From Bactericera cockerelli (taxonomy: Eukaryota; Arthropoda; Insecta; Hemiptera; Triozidae): a stretch of DNA of 64,000 nt. The DNA is taken from contig CM044962.1 of the NCBI GenBank assembly GCA_024516035.1, forward strand, positions 2,541,027 to 2,605,026, written 5' to 3'. Made by a program: the position numbers and the translations under genes. The notes under the pieces were generated by a model. The model was not told where the DNA came from, searched no databases, and saw only the letters and a program-made list of their open reading frames with translations. Positions 32,190 to 42,654 of the stretch are shown piece after piece (the first letter of the stretch is position 1; each line of letters opens with the position of its first letter).

Positions 32190-33130
32190 ATACCTTCAGA
32201 TAATAATATAGTCGGTGGTCAGAAAAATACCTAGGTACTACATAAAGAAAGCACCAAATTTTGCATGCTCCTTTTTTTATCACTAACGTGAAAAATGTTA
32301 CCCGATTCGATATTGTGTGTCACTAAATAACAGCAATTAGTGACGTGAGAGAACAATCATTACTGATTTGTCTCATTAAATAAGGACATGGCTTTGATGA
32401 TAGGGGATTTATGCATGTATGTCCCTCTTTTATCAGGAATTATTCATTGCCTTGTAGCTGAAGACCTCCTTCAGAAGAACCCTTACTTAACTTTTTAGAT
32501 GTGTAGACCTGAAAAAAATACACACAAACACAATGGCTACGTCAAAATAATATTTTACAATATCTCAATACCGTTAATTTTTTCCTGTTAACAAAGAAAC
32601 AGGCCCGTTTTACCGAAGGGGTACAGTAGGCACATGACAAGGGCGCTAGGAAGTTGGCATTTTTGGGGGTGTTGGTAATAATTTGAATAACCCTAAGGCT
32701 GGTACGCAGAGACGTTTTTTGTTATACCTATAGGGTTCACTGTAGGGTGGTCCCGAGCCTGCTATAGGGAAAACTTCGACCTTGACAGCTGTTATTCTCT
32801 CAAGAAACATCTGAATGCGCAATTGCGCATGCGCATAGGCTCTTCAAACAAACGTCTCTGCATAACAAAATCAGCTGAAGGGACAAATGACCCAGGCATC
32901 CCTACAGTGAGGACTGGAGTGATTTTGACCGCATAGATTTCTAGACGGTACGACTTTTCTAGAGAAAACATATAATCTAGAAAGACAATGTCAAGCAGCA
33001 GCTAGTTTTTGTGCAAAATTTGATGAAGTCTCAAGCTCAGTTGAATTGAATTATAAAATTTTAACCGGAACAGCACGAATATATTTACATATTTGGGGCA
33101 TTTGATTGGTTGAAGATATAGAAAATATAT
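32190..33130. other. intergenic, no gene seen
   Basis: No coding signal. 32330-32420 resembles 39770-39850 and (reversed) 50485-50620 (ACGTGAGAGAACAATCATTACTGATTTG), so another dispersed repeat is present. Confidence 0.45.
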
Positions 33131-33131
33131 A

Positions 33132-33460
33132 AAGGTCATTTCAGAGATCAACTGAAGTGAAATTTCTGGTATCAGCTGTATTTGTGTTGGTCTTCTCTGA
33201 TTGGTTCTTGGCTCATCTTATTTCAAAAATAAATTTAAAATGCAGATTCAAAATTTGGCGCTCTCATTTAATATTCCATTCTCAAAAGGACGCAGAATGA
33301 GAATCAATCAGAAGCTAGAACCATTCGTTTCTCCAAAAAGAAACGAGTCGGGGAATTGGTTATTTGTGTAGAAACAGATGTTCCTCTGTTTGTTTATATT
33401 TTGAGAGAAACAGTGCATTTTATTAAGACTGTTCGCTCTGTACCGTTTCAAAATGTTTAG
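33132..33460. repeat. uninterrupted copy of the repeat seen at 5-1050
   Basis: Matches 5-27 plus 742-1050 and lacks the LINE insertion, which fixes the empty-site sequence. Confidence 0.65.
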
Positions 33461-33611
33461 TAAATTTTGATACTATTTGTTTGTTTCGGTTGATATCTAA
33501 TTACTTGCCATCTTAATTGAACATGATTTATGTTAAAGTTGGAGGTAGTAGATTACAGTTGTTTGTTAAAAGATACCCTGCGCGGAGCTCGTGTTCACCT
33601 AGCACCTACAT

Positions 33612-33915
33612 GAGCGCACGAATAGCCCAGTGGTTAAGGACTCGCTTGCCATGCGGAAGGTCCCGGGTTCGAACCCGGGACCTTCCGGGACCGGGAAAAT
33701 GTGTATTCAAAATTTAATTACAGTTGTTTGTAGGAGATATCTGCCGGTGCGCTCGGGTTGACCCAGCACCTACATGGGAAGTAATTTGTGACTCCTCGCT
33801 CGTCAGAAGTGAGGCATAATACTACGGGATGGGCAGGCTACAACACAAAACACAAGCGTCTAGCTCCTGCTTCATGGCCACAAAATAAAAAAGTCTGTGA
33901 AACACTCATCTTTTT
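33612..33915 (+). repeat. SINE family A, full copy
   Basis: GAGCGCACGAATAGCCCAGTGG head; the B-box region contains an extra inverted piece making a CCCGGG-centred palindrome at 33658-33687. Tail GCCACAAAATAAAAAAGTCTGTGAAACACTC. Confidence 0.85.
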
Positions 33916-34116
33916 TTTACAACTCAGTTTAAAAATAGCGTTAATGGGAAATTTCTGGTTTTCCGTGTGTCTCATGTTATTCATGTGGATTTCGCATGTT
34001 CAGTTGTTGAGAGATGAAAGTTAATTAGTCTACAGTCAGTTATACACTTGCGACCTTAATTAATCTATTATTGACATTACAGTTAGACGTAGTAGATTTC
34101 AAAGTACACATCTATA

Positions 34117-34139
34117 CAGGGTGTTTCTAAATTATACCG

Positions 34140-34173
<34 letters not shown>

Positions 34174-35504
34174 CACAGTACAATGGGACCAAATGATGAA
34201 GAAAAAGTCCTATAAACATATGTCCGCAAATACCTCCTTTCTGAGATACAGGGCCGGACATGATGGGTCAAAAAACGTGTTTTTCTTGAATATCTTTTTA
34301 ACGGCAGGTTGAAAATTAATTACTTTTTTTTGTACTTGCTTATGATTAGATTTAACATGTTTCACGAGATTTAAAACGATTTACTAATTTCAGGGGCCGA
34401 GATATGGAGGGTGCGGCATACTTTTTTACTTTTAACTTTTTGTGTGTATTGTAATCTGAACAAAAAAAAAGCAATAATCGCTTACACAATACTCTTTTTA
34501 AGAGAAAATGTGTCAATTATTTTTGTCACAATGCCCCTGATGTTTTGAAAAACGCAGTCTGTACTACTTGGTGAATTTAAATTAAATCTAATCATAAGCA
34601 AGTACAAAAAAAGTAATTAATTTTCAACCTACCGTTAAAAAGATATTTAAGAAAAACACATTTTTTGACCCACCATGTCCGGCCCTGTATCTCAGAAAGG
34701 AGGCTTTGCGGACATATGTTTATAGGACTTTTTCTTCATCATTTGGTCCCATTGTACTGTGATATTTTACTTCTGAGAAATTTCTAATATTAGAAATCGG
34801 AAGTATTGTGTTCGTTTTTGTAAAAAAAAATATTTTTTTGCTACGATTTCAATTTTTTTCATATTTCTGGACGTTTCATAACCTACTGAGTAAATTTGGT
34901 TTTTTGTCCGTCTGTCGGTCTGTCTGTCTGTCTGTTAAAACGATTCCTTGTAACGCGCAAATCTCGGAAACTACTCGACCGATTTTGATGAAATTTTGCA
35001 CACATCTAGGAGACATTCTGTAAATGGTCCCATTTTAAAATCATCGAATTCACACCAGCGGTTCTGGGTGAAAGAGACCATGCGCCTGACCACTAACTTT
35101 TTACTTAAACGCTTATACCTCGTGAACGGTACACCCGATTTCGATGAAATTTTGTAAGAATATGCATATTATTGTTTTACATAGGTTATTTATATTTATT
35201 TTTAAATTAATTATAATTTGACTCTGATATTTAAGAAGATCCGAAATTTTGGACAAAAAAGTAAAAAAATAAGGACCACGAATTACCGATACAGAATTTT
35301 TTGTGGAATTGAGATTGTAGAAAAAACGATATTCTACCATATAAAACAAATTTGAAGAAAATCGGTTACGCCGTTTTGGAGATACAAGTAATTTTCTATA
35401 AAATCTCAAAATTGGCACGTGTTTACAATGTGAAGCAATCACGAGGAAGTATTGTGTCCATAATTGGCAGTTTTTTTTTCTCGGTATAATTTAGAAACAC
35501 CCTA
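34117..35504. mobile_element. mariner-type TIR element carrying other repeats
   Basis: Ends CAGGGTGTTTCTAAATTATACCGA (34117) and TCGGTATAATTTAGAAACACCCTA (to 35504) are inverted and flanked by TA. Inside, 34172-34765 is a large hairpin (ATACCACAGTACAATGGGACC against GGTCCCATTGTACTGTGATAT) and 34774-35480 is a family R copy. No transposase left. Confidence 0.7.
34774..35480 (+). repeat. family R, ~700-bp copy
   Basis: Begins TTCTGAGAAATTTCTAATATTAG, contains a (GTCT)n run at 34908-34938, ends near GGAAGTATTGTGTCCATAATTGGCAG. Reverse complement of 16940-17645. Confidence 0.75.
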
Positions 35505-35528
35505 TATACACAAGTATTTCAAAAACAC

Positions 35529-35684
35529 ATGGCATTACTGGGTATTGACAAAAAAGTGCAAGACTACATTCAGAATGTGGTGCTGAAAAGAACATTAGAA
35601 AGTATAATGATTGATTATAAAAATCAGAATGAAGAAATTGATGATGAAGTGTTGGAGGAGCTGCTACCACAAGCAGACCTCTGA
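35529..35684 (+). CDS. short open frame, unknown, possible element remnant
   Basis: ATG at 35529 to TGA at 35682-35684, 51 residues, with normal-looking amino acid use: D-K-K-V-Q-D-Y-I-Q-N-V-V-L, then an acidic E-E-I-D-D-E-V-L-E-E-L-L tail. AATAAATAAA follows at about 35703. It begins 25 bp beyond the TIR element. It could be the C-terminal end of a retroposed or element-borne gene; no family recognised. Confidence 0.3.
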   Translation: MALLGIDKKVQDYIQNVVLKRTLESIMIDYKNQNEEIDDEVLEELLPQADL

Positions 35685-35739
35685 TGATGTAAACATCTGT
35701 TAAATAAATAAATTTTAAAAATCTATATACACTATACAG

Positions 35740-36300
35740 GGTGTCCCGTATACAGATGCAAATATTTTGAGGGTAGGTTCAGCCCACCGTGGACTATCAT
35801 ATGAGCGAAACTTGCAGTGGGGCATTATGCTTCGTTAAAGAGTTATGGCCAAATCCCTGTTTTTCCCACAGGTCTAGAGGTCACTTAGATCGATGCACGT
35901 TTTTAAGGAAACGGTAGCCAGTAAGTAATTTTTGACTTCATGTATGGATAGTCATGCATATTTCCCTTGAAATGCAGTTGGTTGCATAAAAAAATATTGA
36001 AAGACCAGAGAGATATTTAGGGCGGAATTAATAGACAACATCAATAACTTAAGTCGTTGGTAACTGTCGGTTTTCCCTATCTTACACAGTACGCAATCCG
36101 TGACTTAGCGCCACAGAGGTATTACGAAAACGTCTATTAATTCGGCCCTTAATCATAAGTTCAATATTTTTCTAAAATTCGATTTTTCCCTGTTTTCCCT
36201 TTCGTGAATTTAGAGTACTTCTACAATTGCAATTCTGCGTATCACTAGGTAAAAAAATACCCTTTGCTATTTTGTTTCAATAAATACAAAGTTCTTTCAG
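35740..36300. other. unassigned DNA with one mariner-like end
   Basis: 35735 onward begins TACAGGGTGTCCCGTATACAG, a typical mariner MITE end, but I did not find its partner. No coding signal. Confidence 0.35.
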
Positions 36301-36504
36301 ACGCGTGAAGGAACGAATGAGATACGCCTTATCAAACGGCACCAGAAGGAGAGAAACACATCTTTCAAATTTTGAATCTGGGCGCTATTGCATTTTGAAG
36401 AACACTCGATGCCTGAAGCGGTCTGTGTGACTATTTTTGTGCCAACTGCAAGTTATAAATGAAAATTTTCTGAGTACAATTAGTTCTTTTAATCAATTTT
36501 TTTT

Positions 36505-36735
36505 TTTAAGTGGGGTTTAACGTCGCTTTCAACTGCCATGGTCATATCACGACGGGGGTTTTACCCTCCATTGGCAGGAATCTCACAAACCTGCTACTCA
36601 CATTGACCTCACTCAGCCTGAGTGGGGCCGGGAAAAGCCAGCGTCACGAGAATTAGAATTTGAATGGTCACCCATCCAAGTCTTAACCTCGCTGGATGTC
36701 GCTTAACTTCGGTGTTCTGAAGGGAACCGGTGTAT
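36505..36735 (-). repeat. 5S rRNA-derived SINE, minus copy
   Basis: Reverse of the copy at 53418: poly(T)-side TTTTAAGTGGGGTTTAACGTC, CTCCATTGGCAGGAATCTCACAAACCTGC, CCATCCAAGTCTTAACCTCGCTGGATGTCGCTTAACTTCGGTG, end AACATGCCATCGACGCTGGC at 36737-36757. Confidence 0.85.
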
Positions 36736-36916
36736 TCAACATGCCATCGACGCTGGCTTCTATTAACCAACTATATCAATCAAATCTAATAGTTAAAATA
36801 ACAAGGCGATCAATTTGTTCGGTGGAAGAGAAAGCCACAAGCTTTAAACCTCGCCCTTGGTTCGCTACATATTCTTTTGGGTTCTTTTCATTTCATGTCC
36901 TGTGTTGCAGAATGTA

Positions 36917-36950
36917 TCATGTTTGTAGTTTATCAATAAACTACAAACAT
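36917..36950. repeat. 15-bp hairpin
   Basis: CATGTTTGTAGTTTA, loop TCAA, exact reverse complement. Confidence 0.7.
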
Positions 36951-37539
36951 GTATCACTGTATCACCACCCTTGATCAGTCTTTGTTTATATTTATTTCAC
37001 AAATTGTTACCATGTTCATTGTAAAAAAAAAATGTAAATAAAGCTTGGTCCAATTGTTTATAAAATAAAAATAAAGTATTAATAATAATAGTAACCTTAA
37101 GGTTGGATGTTCGAGTTTTACCCAAGGTTAATTTTCGGCACTATTTGTTATGTTTCTGATATCATGATTGTGATAAACACAAAAATGATATTTTTAGTTT
37201 TACTTCTAAAAATAAAATCATAATTTTTGTTGGTAGCGCAGAGTCTTTCTCCATGTGTATTCTTTTTCCATAATTACACCACTTTTTCCACACACTGGAA
37301 TTCATTTAGACTGTACGGAGCAAGGTTCAGTAGTGTATCTTTTAGAGTGTTTTTTTTGGATAGTCATAGTTCTTTTTGAAATTCCCATTTCTCTAGGAAT
37401 GCTTTTTTGCTTCCGAACAGGATTTCGTCGGATGCGAGCCGCCACTGCTGTGACGGTTTTTCAGTCCTCACAGACCGCGGCCTATCACTTCGAGGCATGT
37501 CACTGGTAGAGCAGTTTTCCCTGAACCTTTTAAAGAGTT

Positions 37540-37725
37540 GGGTGGAACAGATTGCCAAAGGCAATAACCCCGCCCTTTAGTTAGGATATATATTATGTAT
37601 ATATTTATTTTTTCTTTACTTTTTTCTTCTATTACCTATATTGTATTTTAATTTGTAATTATTTGTGTTGTATACATAAAATATGTCCTATTAATAAAGT
37701 GTAAATAAATAAAAATAAATAAATG
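37540..37725 (+). repeat. LINE 3' tail, family L
   Basis: GTTGGGTGGAACAGATTGCC, CAATAACCCCGCCCTTTAG, then AT-rich DNA ending TCCTATTAATAAAGTG and (AAATAAAT)n. It interrupts a repeat that is intact at about 48605-48770. Confidence 0.75.
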
Positions 37726-38670
37726 GTACGCCATACAAACATAGATTGAAAATAAGGGTCACCCCTTGTAGGTAAGTAAGGGAATTACTCTTACCAGACT
37801 GAACTAACGTCACTGCTTTTCTCTTATCTTTGATGCTTTGCTTCATATTATCAACTATAAATGAGAACACAAACTGATCCAAATTTTGAAGCTGTATGTC
37901 CATTGTTTACATCAAACTTTAGTACAACTATTTCCATCTAATGTAAATGAAAATATACAGAGACGAACTTTTGTAACAGAACTTATGGCACGACTACCTA
38001 TGTAGGTATGTATGATTTTATTTGTGGTGAAGCACAAGGCCTCTTAAGAATTTTTGTGGTTTACGCAGCATTACTAAGAACCTCCTGTACTTTTCGAATT
38101 CTATTACATTAATTTCTTTTTAATCTGGTAATGCAGCCACAGGTCGTTACTCATATATTGTATTTTAATTTGTAATTATTTGTGTTGTATACATAAAATA
38201 TGTCCTATTAATAAAGTGTAAATAAATAAAAATAAATAAATGGTACGCCATACAAACATAGATTGAAAATAAGGGTCACCCCTTGTAGGTAAGTAAGGGA
38301 ATTACTCTTACCAGACTGAACTAACGTCACTGCTTTTCTCTTATCTTTGATGCTTTGCTTCATATTATCAACTATAAATGAGAACACAAACTGATCCAAA
38401 TTTTGAAGCTGTATGTCCATTGTTTACATCAAACTTTAGTACAACTATTTCCATCTAATGTAAATGAAAATATACAGAGACGAACTTTTGTAACAGAACT
38501 TATGGCACGACTACCTATGTAGGTATGTATGATTTTATTTGTGGTGAAGCACAAGGCCTCTTAAGAATTTTTGTGGTTTACGCAGCATTACTAAGAACCT
38601 CCTGTACTTTTCGAATTCTATTACATTAATTTCTTTTTAATCTGGTAATGCAGCCACAGGTCGTTACTCA
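37637..38670. repeat. 517-bp tandem duplication, two seemingly identical units
   Basis: 37637-38153 and 38154-38670 read the same base for base wherever compared, including a 70-codon minus-strand frame (37691-37903 and 38208-38420). The unit mixes a LINE tail and an older repeat also found at 48600-48770, so the frame is probably not a gene. Identity implies a very recent event or an assembly artefact. Confidence 0.8.
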
Positions 38671-38795
38671 TACAAGTAACTACTCATTTTTCCTCACGTG
38701 GTATGAGTGGACCCCGAACATCCTAGTACAGAGCAGAAAAATTCCTGCCCTGCTGGGGATCGAACCCAGGTCACCATGCGTGCAATGCCACAGAA
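38655..38795 (-). repeat. SINE family G, partial
   Basis: ACTACTCATTTTTCCTCACG, GTATGAGTGGACCCCGAAC, GGGGATCGAACCCAGGTCACC. Confidence 0.7.
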
Positions 38796-38854
38796 ACATC
38801 ATAAGAGACAATATGTCTTTCAGCTGGGTCTAGAAAAAACTATGTAGTATTTAC

Positions 38855-39035
38855 AGTGACTCCGTGGCTCAGTGGTTAAGAGCATTGGTTACTGACTCGG
38901 AGGTTGCGGGTTCAAATCCGGCCGGAGCGGAAATTTCGCTCCGAAATTTTCCGTTTCCGGAATGGCATGGATGTAAAGGTAAAAGTGCCCTGAAGTAATG
39001 CGAAAGCGGTTCCGGGGCACATTTACCTTTTTTTA
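38855..39035 (+). repeat. tRNA-derived SINE family H
   Basis: Head ACTCCGTGGCTCAGTGGTTAAGAG, B box GGTTCAAATCC, body CGGAGCGGAAATTTCGCTCC (itself a hairpin) and CGGTTCCGGGGCACATTTACC. The other copy is 59925-60070 (minus). Confidence 0.75.
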
Positions 39036-39399
39036 ATTAAAAATAAAAAAGTATTTACAGTAAACTTTTCGGTCTAAATCATTCGGTCGATTTACATTAG
39101 CCCACAGCGGTAGAACAACAATGAAAAAAAATGAAAGAAAAACTCATTATTTTTTAATAAAATTTAATATTTATTGATTATTGACTTTTTCGTGCTGGAA
39201 CTGACAGATCTTTGTAGAGAATTTTTCATGGAGCGATCAATGTGGGCGTGGAATTGAAACCATTTTCGTTCTGTTGAGGAGCTCCAGCAAGGAAAGATCA
39301 ATAATTGCCGACGTCAGTTCTGTGAACAAAAGAGGAAAATCAATAATTGAATTGATTTTTGCCAAAGTCCAATGGCGAAAACTCTGGATTGCCAAAATC

Positions 39400-39665
39400 A
39401 AAAACTTTGTTTGCCATACGGAAAGTCCCGAATTTGAACCCCCACACCGACAAAAAATTGCAATCAACATGTGGTTACAGTTCTTTGTAAGAGATACCTT
39501 CCGGTGCGCTCGTGTTGACCCAGCACCTAATTGGGAAGTATTGTGTCACTTCTCGCCCATCAGAGAGGAGGCATACTACGGGATGGACAGACTATAACAC
39601 ATACAGTAGCTCCTGTTTCATGGCTACAAAATAAAAAAGGCTGTGAAACACTCATCTTTAAAAAA
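39400..39665 (+). repeat. SINE family A, diverged
   Basis: Head degraded (TTTGCCATACGGAAAGTCCCG), body and GTGAAACACTCATC tail intact. Confidence 0.8.
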
Positions 39666-40033
39666 ATAAAAAAATAGAAAAAAACGTTAGTTAGGAATCG
39701 AAAACAGGTAGGATTTTTCTTTTTTTTTTACTAATGTCCGATGTTGCTGTCCGATTCCCACAAGATATTGTGTGTCACTCAATAACTGGAATAGGTGACG
39801 AGAGAGAACAATCTTTACTGATTTGTTTCATTAAAAAAGGACATGGATTGTTTATGGCTACAAAATAAAAAAGTCTGTGAAACACTCATCTTTTTTTAAA
39901 CTTTACCTGAATAGAATGTGAATAAAATAAAATACATATTGCCTAAAATACTAAAAATAAATTGAAGAAGCCAATATTCATACCCTATGAGGTTTTCCTT
40001 GCACACAGCCATCGACGTCCATGATGGTGGTAT

Positions 40034-41776
40034 TCAATCGTATACCCCACTTTGATTACCATCATCATCATCATCATCATCAAACTCATCATCCCCGTCA
40101 TCCCCATCATCATCATCATCATCGATGTCAGCTTCCACTTCCCCCTCATCATCCTCTTCAGCCCCTTCCTCAGGCTCCACATCATTTTCTTCCTCTTCGT
40201 TGTCACTGTCCGCGTCATATCCGCCGCCATTGCCGCCGTTGCCGTTGTCCGAGTCGTCGCCATTGTTGTTTCCCGACGCGGCGGTGACGCCACTCTGCAG
40301 ATTGTCGCCACTGTCGCTGTCGCTGTCGTCATGGACGCCCCCCGCTCCGTTGGCGTCAACTGTGGAAGAAAATGCAAATTATGAACGCAATACTTCCTCG
40401 TGAACAAAATAAGAGGGAAGTTTATTAATATTTTAAAGATAGAACATGGAAGTCAATTCTCCTAATGGTAATTTTTTTTTTTTTTTTACACTTTATTGAT
40501 AGGACATATTATATACAAAACAAATAATTACAAATTCAAATACAATATAATAGAAGAAAATAAAAAATAAATATATACATAATATATAGGAAGAGAATGC
40601 CGTTGGCATTAGCACCGCCCTTGATCAAGTTTTGTTTTATTTCAATTCTATGTAAATATTCTATTTACCAGAATGTACCGTCTACTTTATTGTAAATAAA
40701 ACTTGATCCAACATGTTTAATAATATGTCCTAACTAAAGGGCGGGGTTATTGCCTCAGGCAATCTCTTCCACCCAACCCAATGCTCCAGAGAGGTAATGC
40801 TCCCAATATGCTGGCAGCATTACCACTCTGGATTGTCATGCTTATTTTTCCTGTTAGATGGCTCATTGAGACATTGAATGTATGATTGGTTAACATTGTA
40901 TACACTTGGCAATTAAAAAAAAGTTATCATATTTGTGTTAATTACTTTCGTGATGTCACAACTACTCAAACTCGCTCTACTAATTCTACGCTGAAACAGG
41001 GACTGGAACCACCGACCTCCAGGTTACAAGTCCAACACCCTATTGATCAAGCTACTGAGGTCGGTTTGAGATGTTATACTAAATCACTTCTATCTTCAAA
41101 ACTGCCTACGAATTTGTTTTATATGGTAGTATACCGTTTTCCCTACAAAATTGGTTCCACAAAAATTCTGTATTGAAAAGATTATTATTAAAATCAGGGG
41201 ATGGTAGAGCAAGTTTCTATCTATCACAAAAAATAAGTCTAGCAATTCAAAGAGGAATTGCGGCGGCAGTTGTGGGCTGTGTGCCCAGGGAGATGAGTTT
41301 GTTGACTTGTTTTACTCGTGTAGATAGTAAAATATCCCACCCGAAATTAAAAATCTCATACGAAGTTAAAAAACTCCTCATGCTAAACATTCCTTAACAT
41401 TATGTTCTATGTATGTATACTTAAGTACAAGTTCCATTCGTGGTACAATTATTTATTTTACAATAGCACCAATCAAAGCTAGAGAGAAAATAATGAAAGC
41501 CGTACCTGCTGAGATGAGGGCACCAATTAAAGCTAGAGAGAAAATGATGAAATCCTTACCTGCTAAGATGAGGGCACCAATCAAAGCTAGAGAGAAAATG
41601 ATGAAAGCCTTACCTGCTAAGATAAGGGCACCAATCAAAGCTAGAGAGAAAATAATGAAAGCCGTACCTGCTAAGATGAGGGCAACAATCAAAGCTAGAG
41701 AGAAAATAATGAAAGCCTTACCTGCTAAGATGAGGGCACCAATCAAAGCTAGAGAGAAAATAACGAGCTTCGCCAT
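40034..41776 (-). CDS. secreted Asp/Asn/Gly-rich acidic protein, 126 residues
   Basis: Two minus-strand exons, 41722-41776 and 40034-40359; donor GTAAGG, acceptor TTTCTTCCACAG; phase 1, total 381 bp including TGA at 40034-40036. Exon 1 is a signal peptide (M-A-K-L-V-I-F-S-L-A-L-I-G-A-L-I-L-A). The mature part starts V-D-A-N-G-A-G-G, has Ser-Asp repeats, a Gly/Asn/Asp middle, then Glu-rich and almost pure Asp stretches, ending G-N-Q-S-G-V-Y-D. The Asp run is coded by (GAT)n and may vary in length. Such composition suits Ca2+ or mineral/cuticle binding or an effector-like secreted acid protein; nothing specific can be claimed. Exon 1 and its donor are repeated five times (41466-41776). The intron end carries a stretch like family R (40376-40410). 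TATA-like AATATAAC lies near 41850, about 75 bp upstream of the ATG. Confidence 0.65.
40485..40780 (-). repeat. two adjacent LINE 3' tails, family L
   Basis: TTTACACTTTATTGATAGGACATATTATAT ... GAATGCCGTTGGCATTAGCACCGCCC (40485-40620), then a second ending at AGGGCGGGGTTATTGCCTCAGG ... CACCCAACCC (40735-40780). Both in the intron of the acidic-protein gene. Confidence 0.65.
40925..41065 (-). repeat. SINE family D, minus copy
   Basis: TAATTACTTTCGTGATGTCACAACTAC to AAGCTACTGAGGTCGG, in the same intron. A short family R scrap follows at 41100-41165. Confidence 0.8.
41466..41776 (-). repeat. 54-bp tandem repeat of signal-peptide exon plus donor site
   Basis: Five donor-bearing copies of a 54-bp unit (donor word ACCTGCT at 41504, 41558, 41612, 41666 and 41720; spacing exactly 54) plus a partial sixth. 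54 bp is 18 codons, so the minus-strand frame stays open through all copies (119 codons, 41453-41812). Confidence 0.95.
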
Positions 41777-42166
41777 GGCTGGTAGGGGATGTGACTTGAA
41801 TCCTTGGAGCAACTGATGCTAAAGTGATCTAAATTGCCTGCAGCGTTTGGTTATATTGACTTCCAAAAAGCGAGATATCGACCATTTTTTCCTAATCGAC
41901 CACCTTTTCCTTATCAACCACATTTTTACCATTGACCACATGTTTAATTATGTATATGCGTGACTTTTCACTATACATCGCAAGTATTCAAGATGTAAGT
42001 AATAGAAGGTTTTGGAGCAACTTAAGCTAAAATTAGCAGAATTTCCTCGTTCGAATGGTTCTATTGACCTGAGAAATGCGAGCTTGGCTAATTATCAACC
42101 ACTTGTTTCATTATGTTTGTCAAAACATGCGTGACATTTCACTATAAAGCAAGTAAGTTGAAAGTA

Positions 42167-42190
42167 GGGGGGGGGGGGGGGGGGGGGGGG
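42167..42190 (+). repeat. poly(G) run of 24
   Basis: Uninterrupted G24 directly next to the hairpin at 42193-42242. Confidence 0.85.
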
Positions 42191-42192
42191 TA

Positions 42193-42242
42193 TGTTGCTC
42201 CAAAGTACATTAATATATTTATTAATGTACTTTGGAGCAACA
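42193..42242. repeat. perfect 22-bp inverted repeat
   Basis: TGTTGCTCCAAAGTACATTA+AT at 42193-42214, loop ATATTT, exact reverse complement at 42221-42242. The arms contain the GGAGCAAC word of the promoter-like repeats. Confidence 0.85.
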
Positions 42243-42258
42243 TTTGCTTGAATTGCCA

Positions 42259-42545
42259 GCCTCCGTGGCGTGACGGTTGAGAACACTGCTCGTAGTCCAG
42301 AGATCCCGAGTTCGATCCCCGGTTGGGAAAGACTTTTCGAAAGAAATTCTGTTCCCTCCAAAGCCGTGAGGCTGGCATTTCCGGCCCTAACCAGGCTGGG
42401 TGAGGTTAATATGGGTAGCTGGTAAGATTTCCAGCGAATATAGGGTAAAACCCCCTTCCTGACTCTCTATATCTCAATCAGGACAATATTACCAAATAGA
42501 ATCAATTGGTCACAAGTCACAATAGATTTAATTTTAAAACCCTTA
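42259..42545 (+). repeat. SINE family E
   Basis: GCCTCCGTGGCGTGACGGTTGAG head, GAGTTCGATCCCCGGTTGGG, body to AGAATCAATTGGTCACAA. Confidence 0.8.
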
Positions 42546-42654
42546 CAATTAATTGTTCATTGTAAGGCTTCAATGTAAACCTTGCTACCAGGTCGGATAA
42601 AAATAATATACTAGAATGATCTAAATTTCTTCATGCTATAACCATTCATACTGA

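Larger units (their letters stand above)
41806..42242 (-). promoter_or_regulatory. repeated upstream region of the acidic-protein gene
   Basis: TTGGAGCAAC...GCTAAA is followed by similar sequence at 41806-41990 and 42012-42160 (including GG-T-ATTGAC words and CACTATA near the end), and TTGGAGCAAC occurs again at 42232. The first copy contains the TATA-like AATATAAC (minus). Proposed promoter duplication. Confidence 0.45.

Noticed and set aside
37691..37903. 70-codon minus-strand frame present twice
   Set aside because: It extends into a LINE tail and belongs to a repeated sequence also found at 48600-48770; duplication explains the double occurrence.
40061..40084. (ATC)n microsatellite as a stand-alone feature
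   Set aside because: It codes the Asp run of the acidic protein and is covered there.
40021..40407. Overlapping open frames on the plus strand and in other frames over the (ATC)n region
   Set aside because: They are shadows of the Asp-rich exon; the minus frame has the acceptor, stop and phase match.
41409..41816. Plus-strand 135-codon frame with repeated A-P-I-K-A-R-E-K units
   Set aside because: It is the complement of the signal-exon array; no promoter, and the minus strand gives a proper signal peptide and donors.
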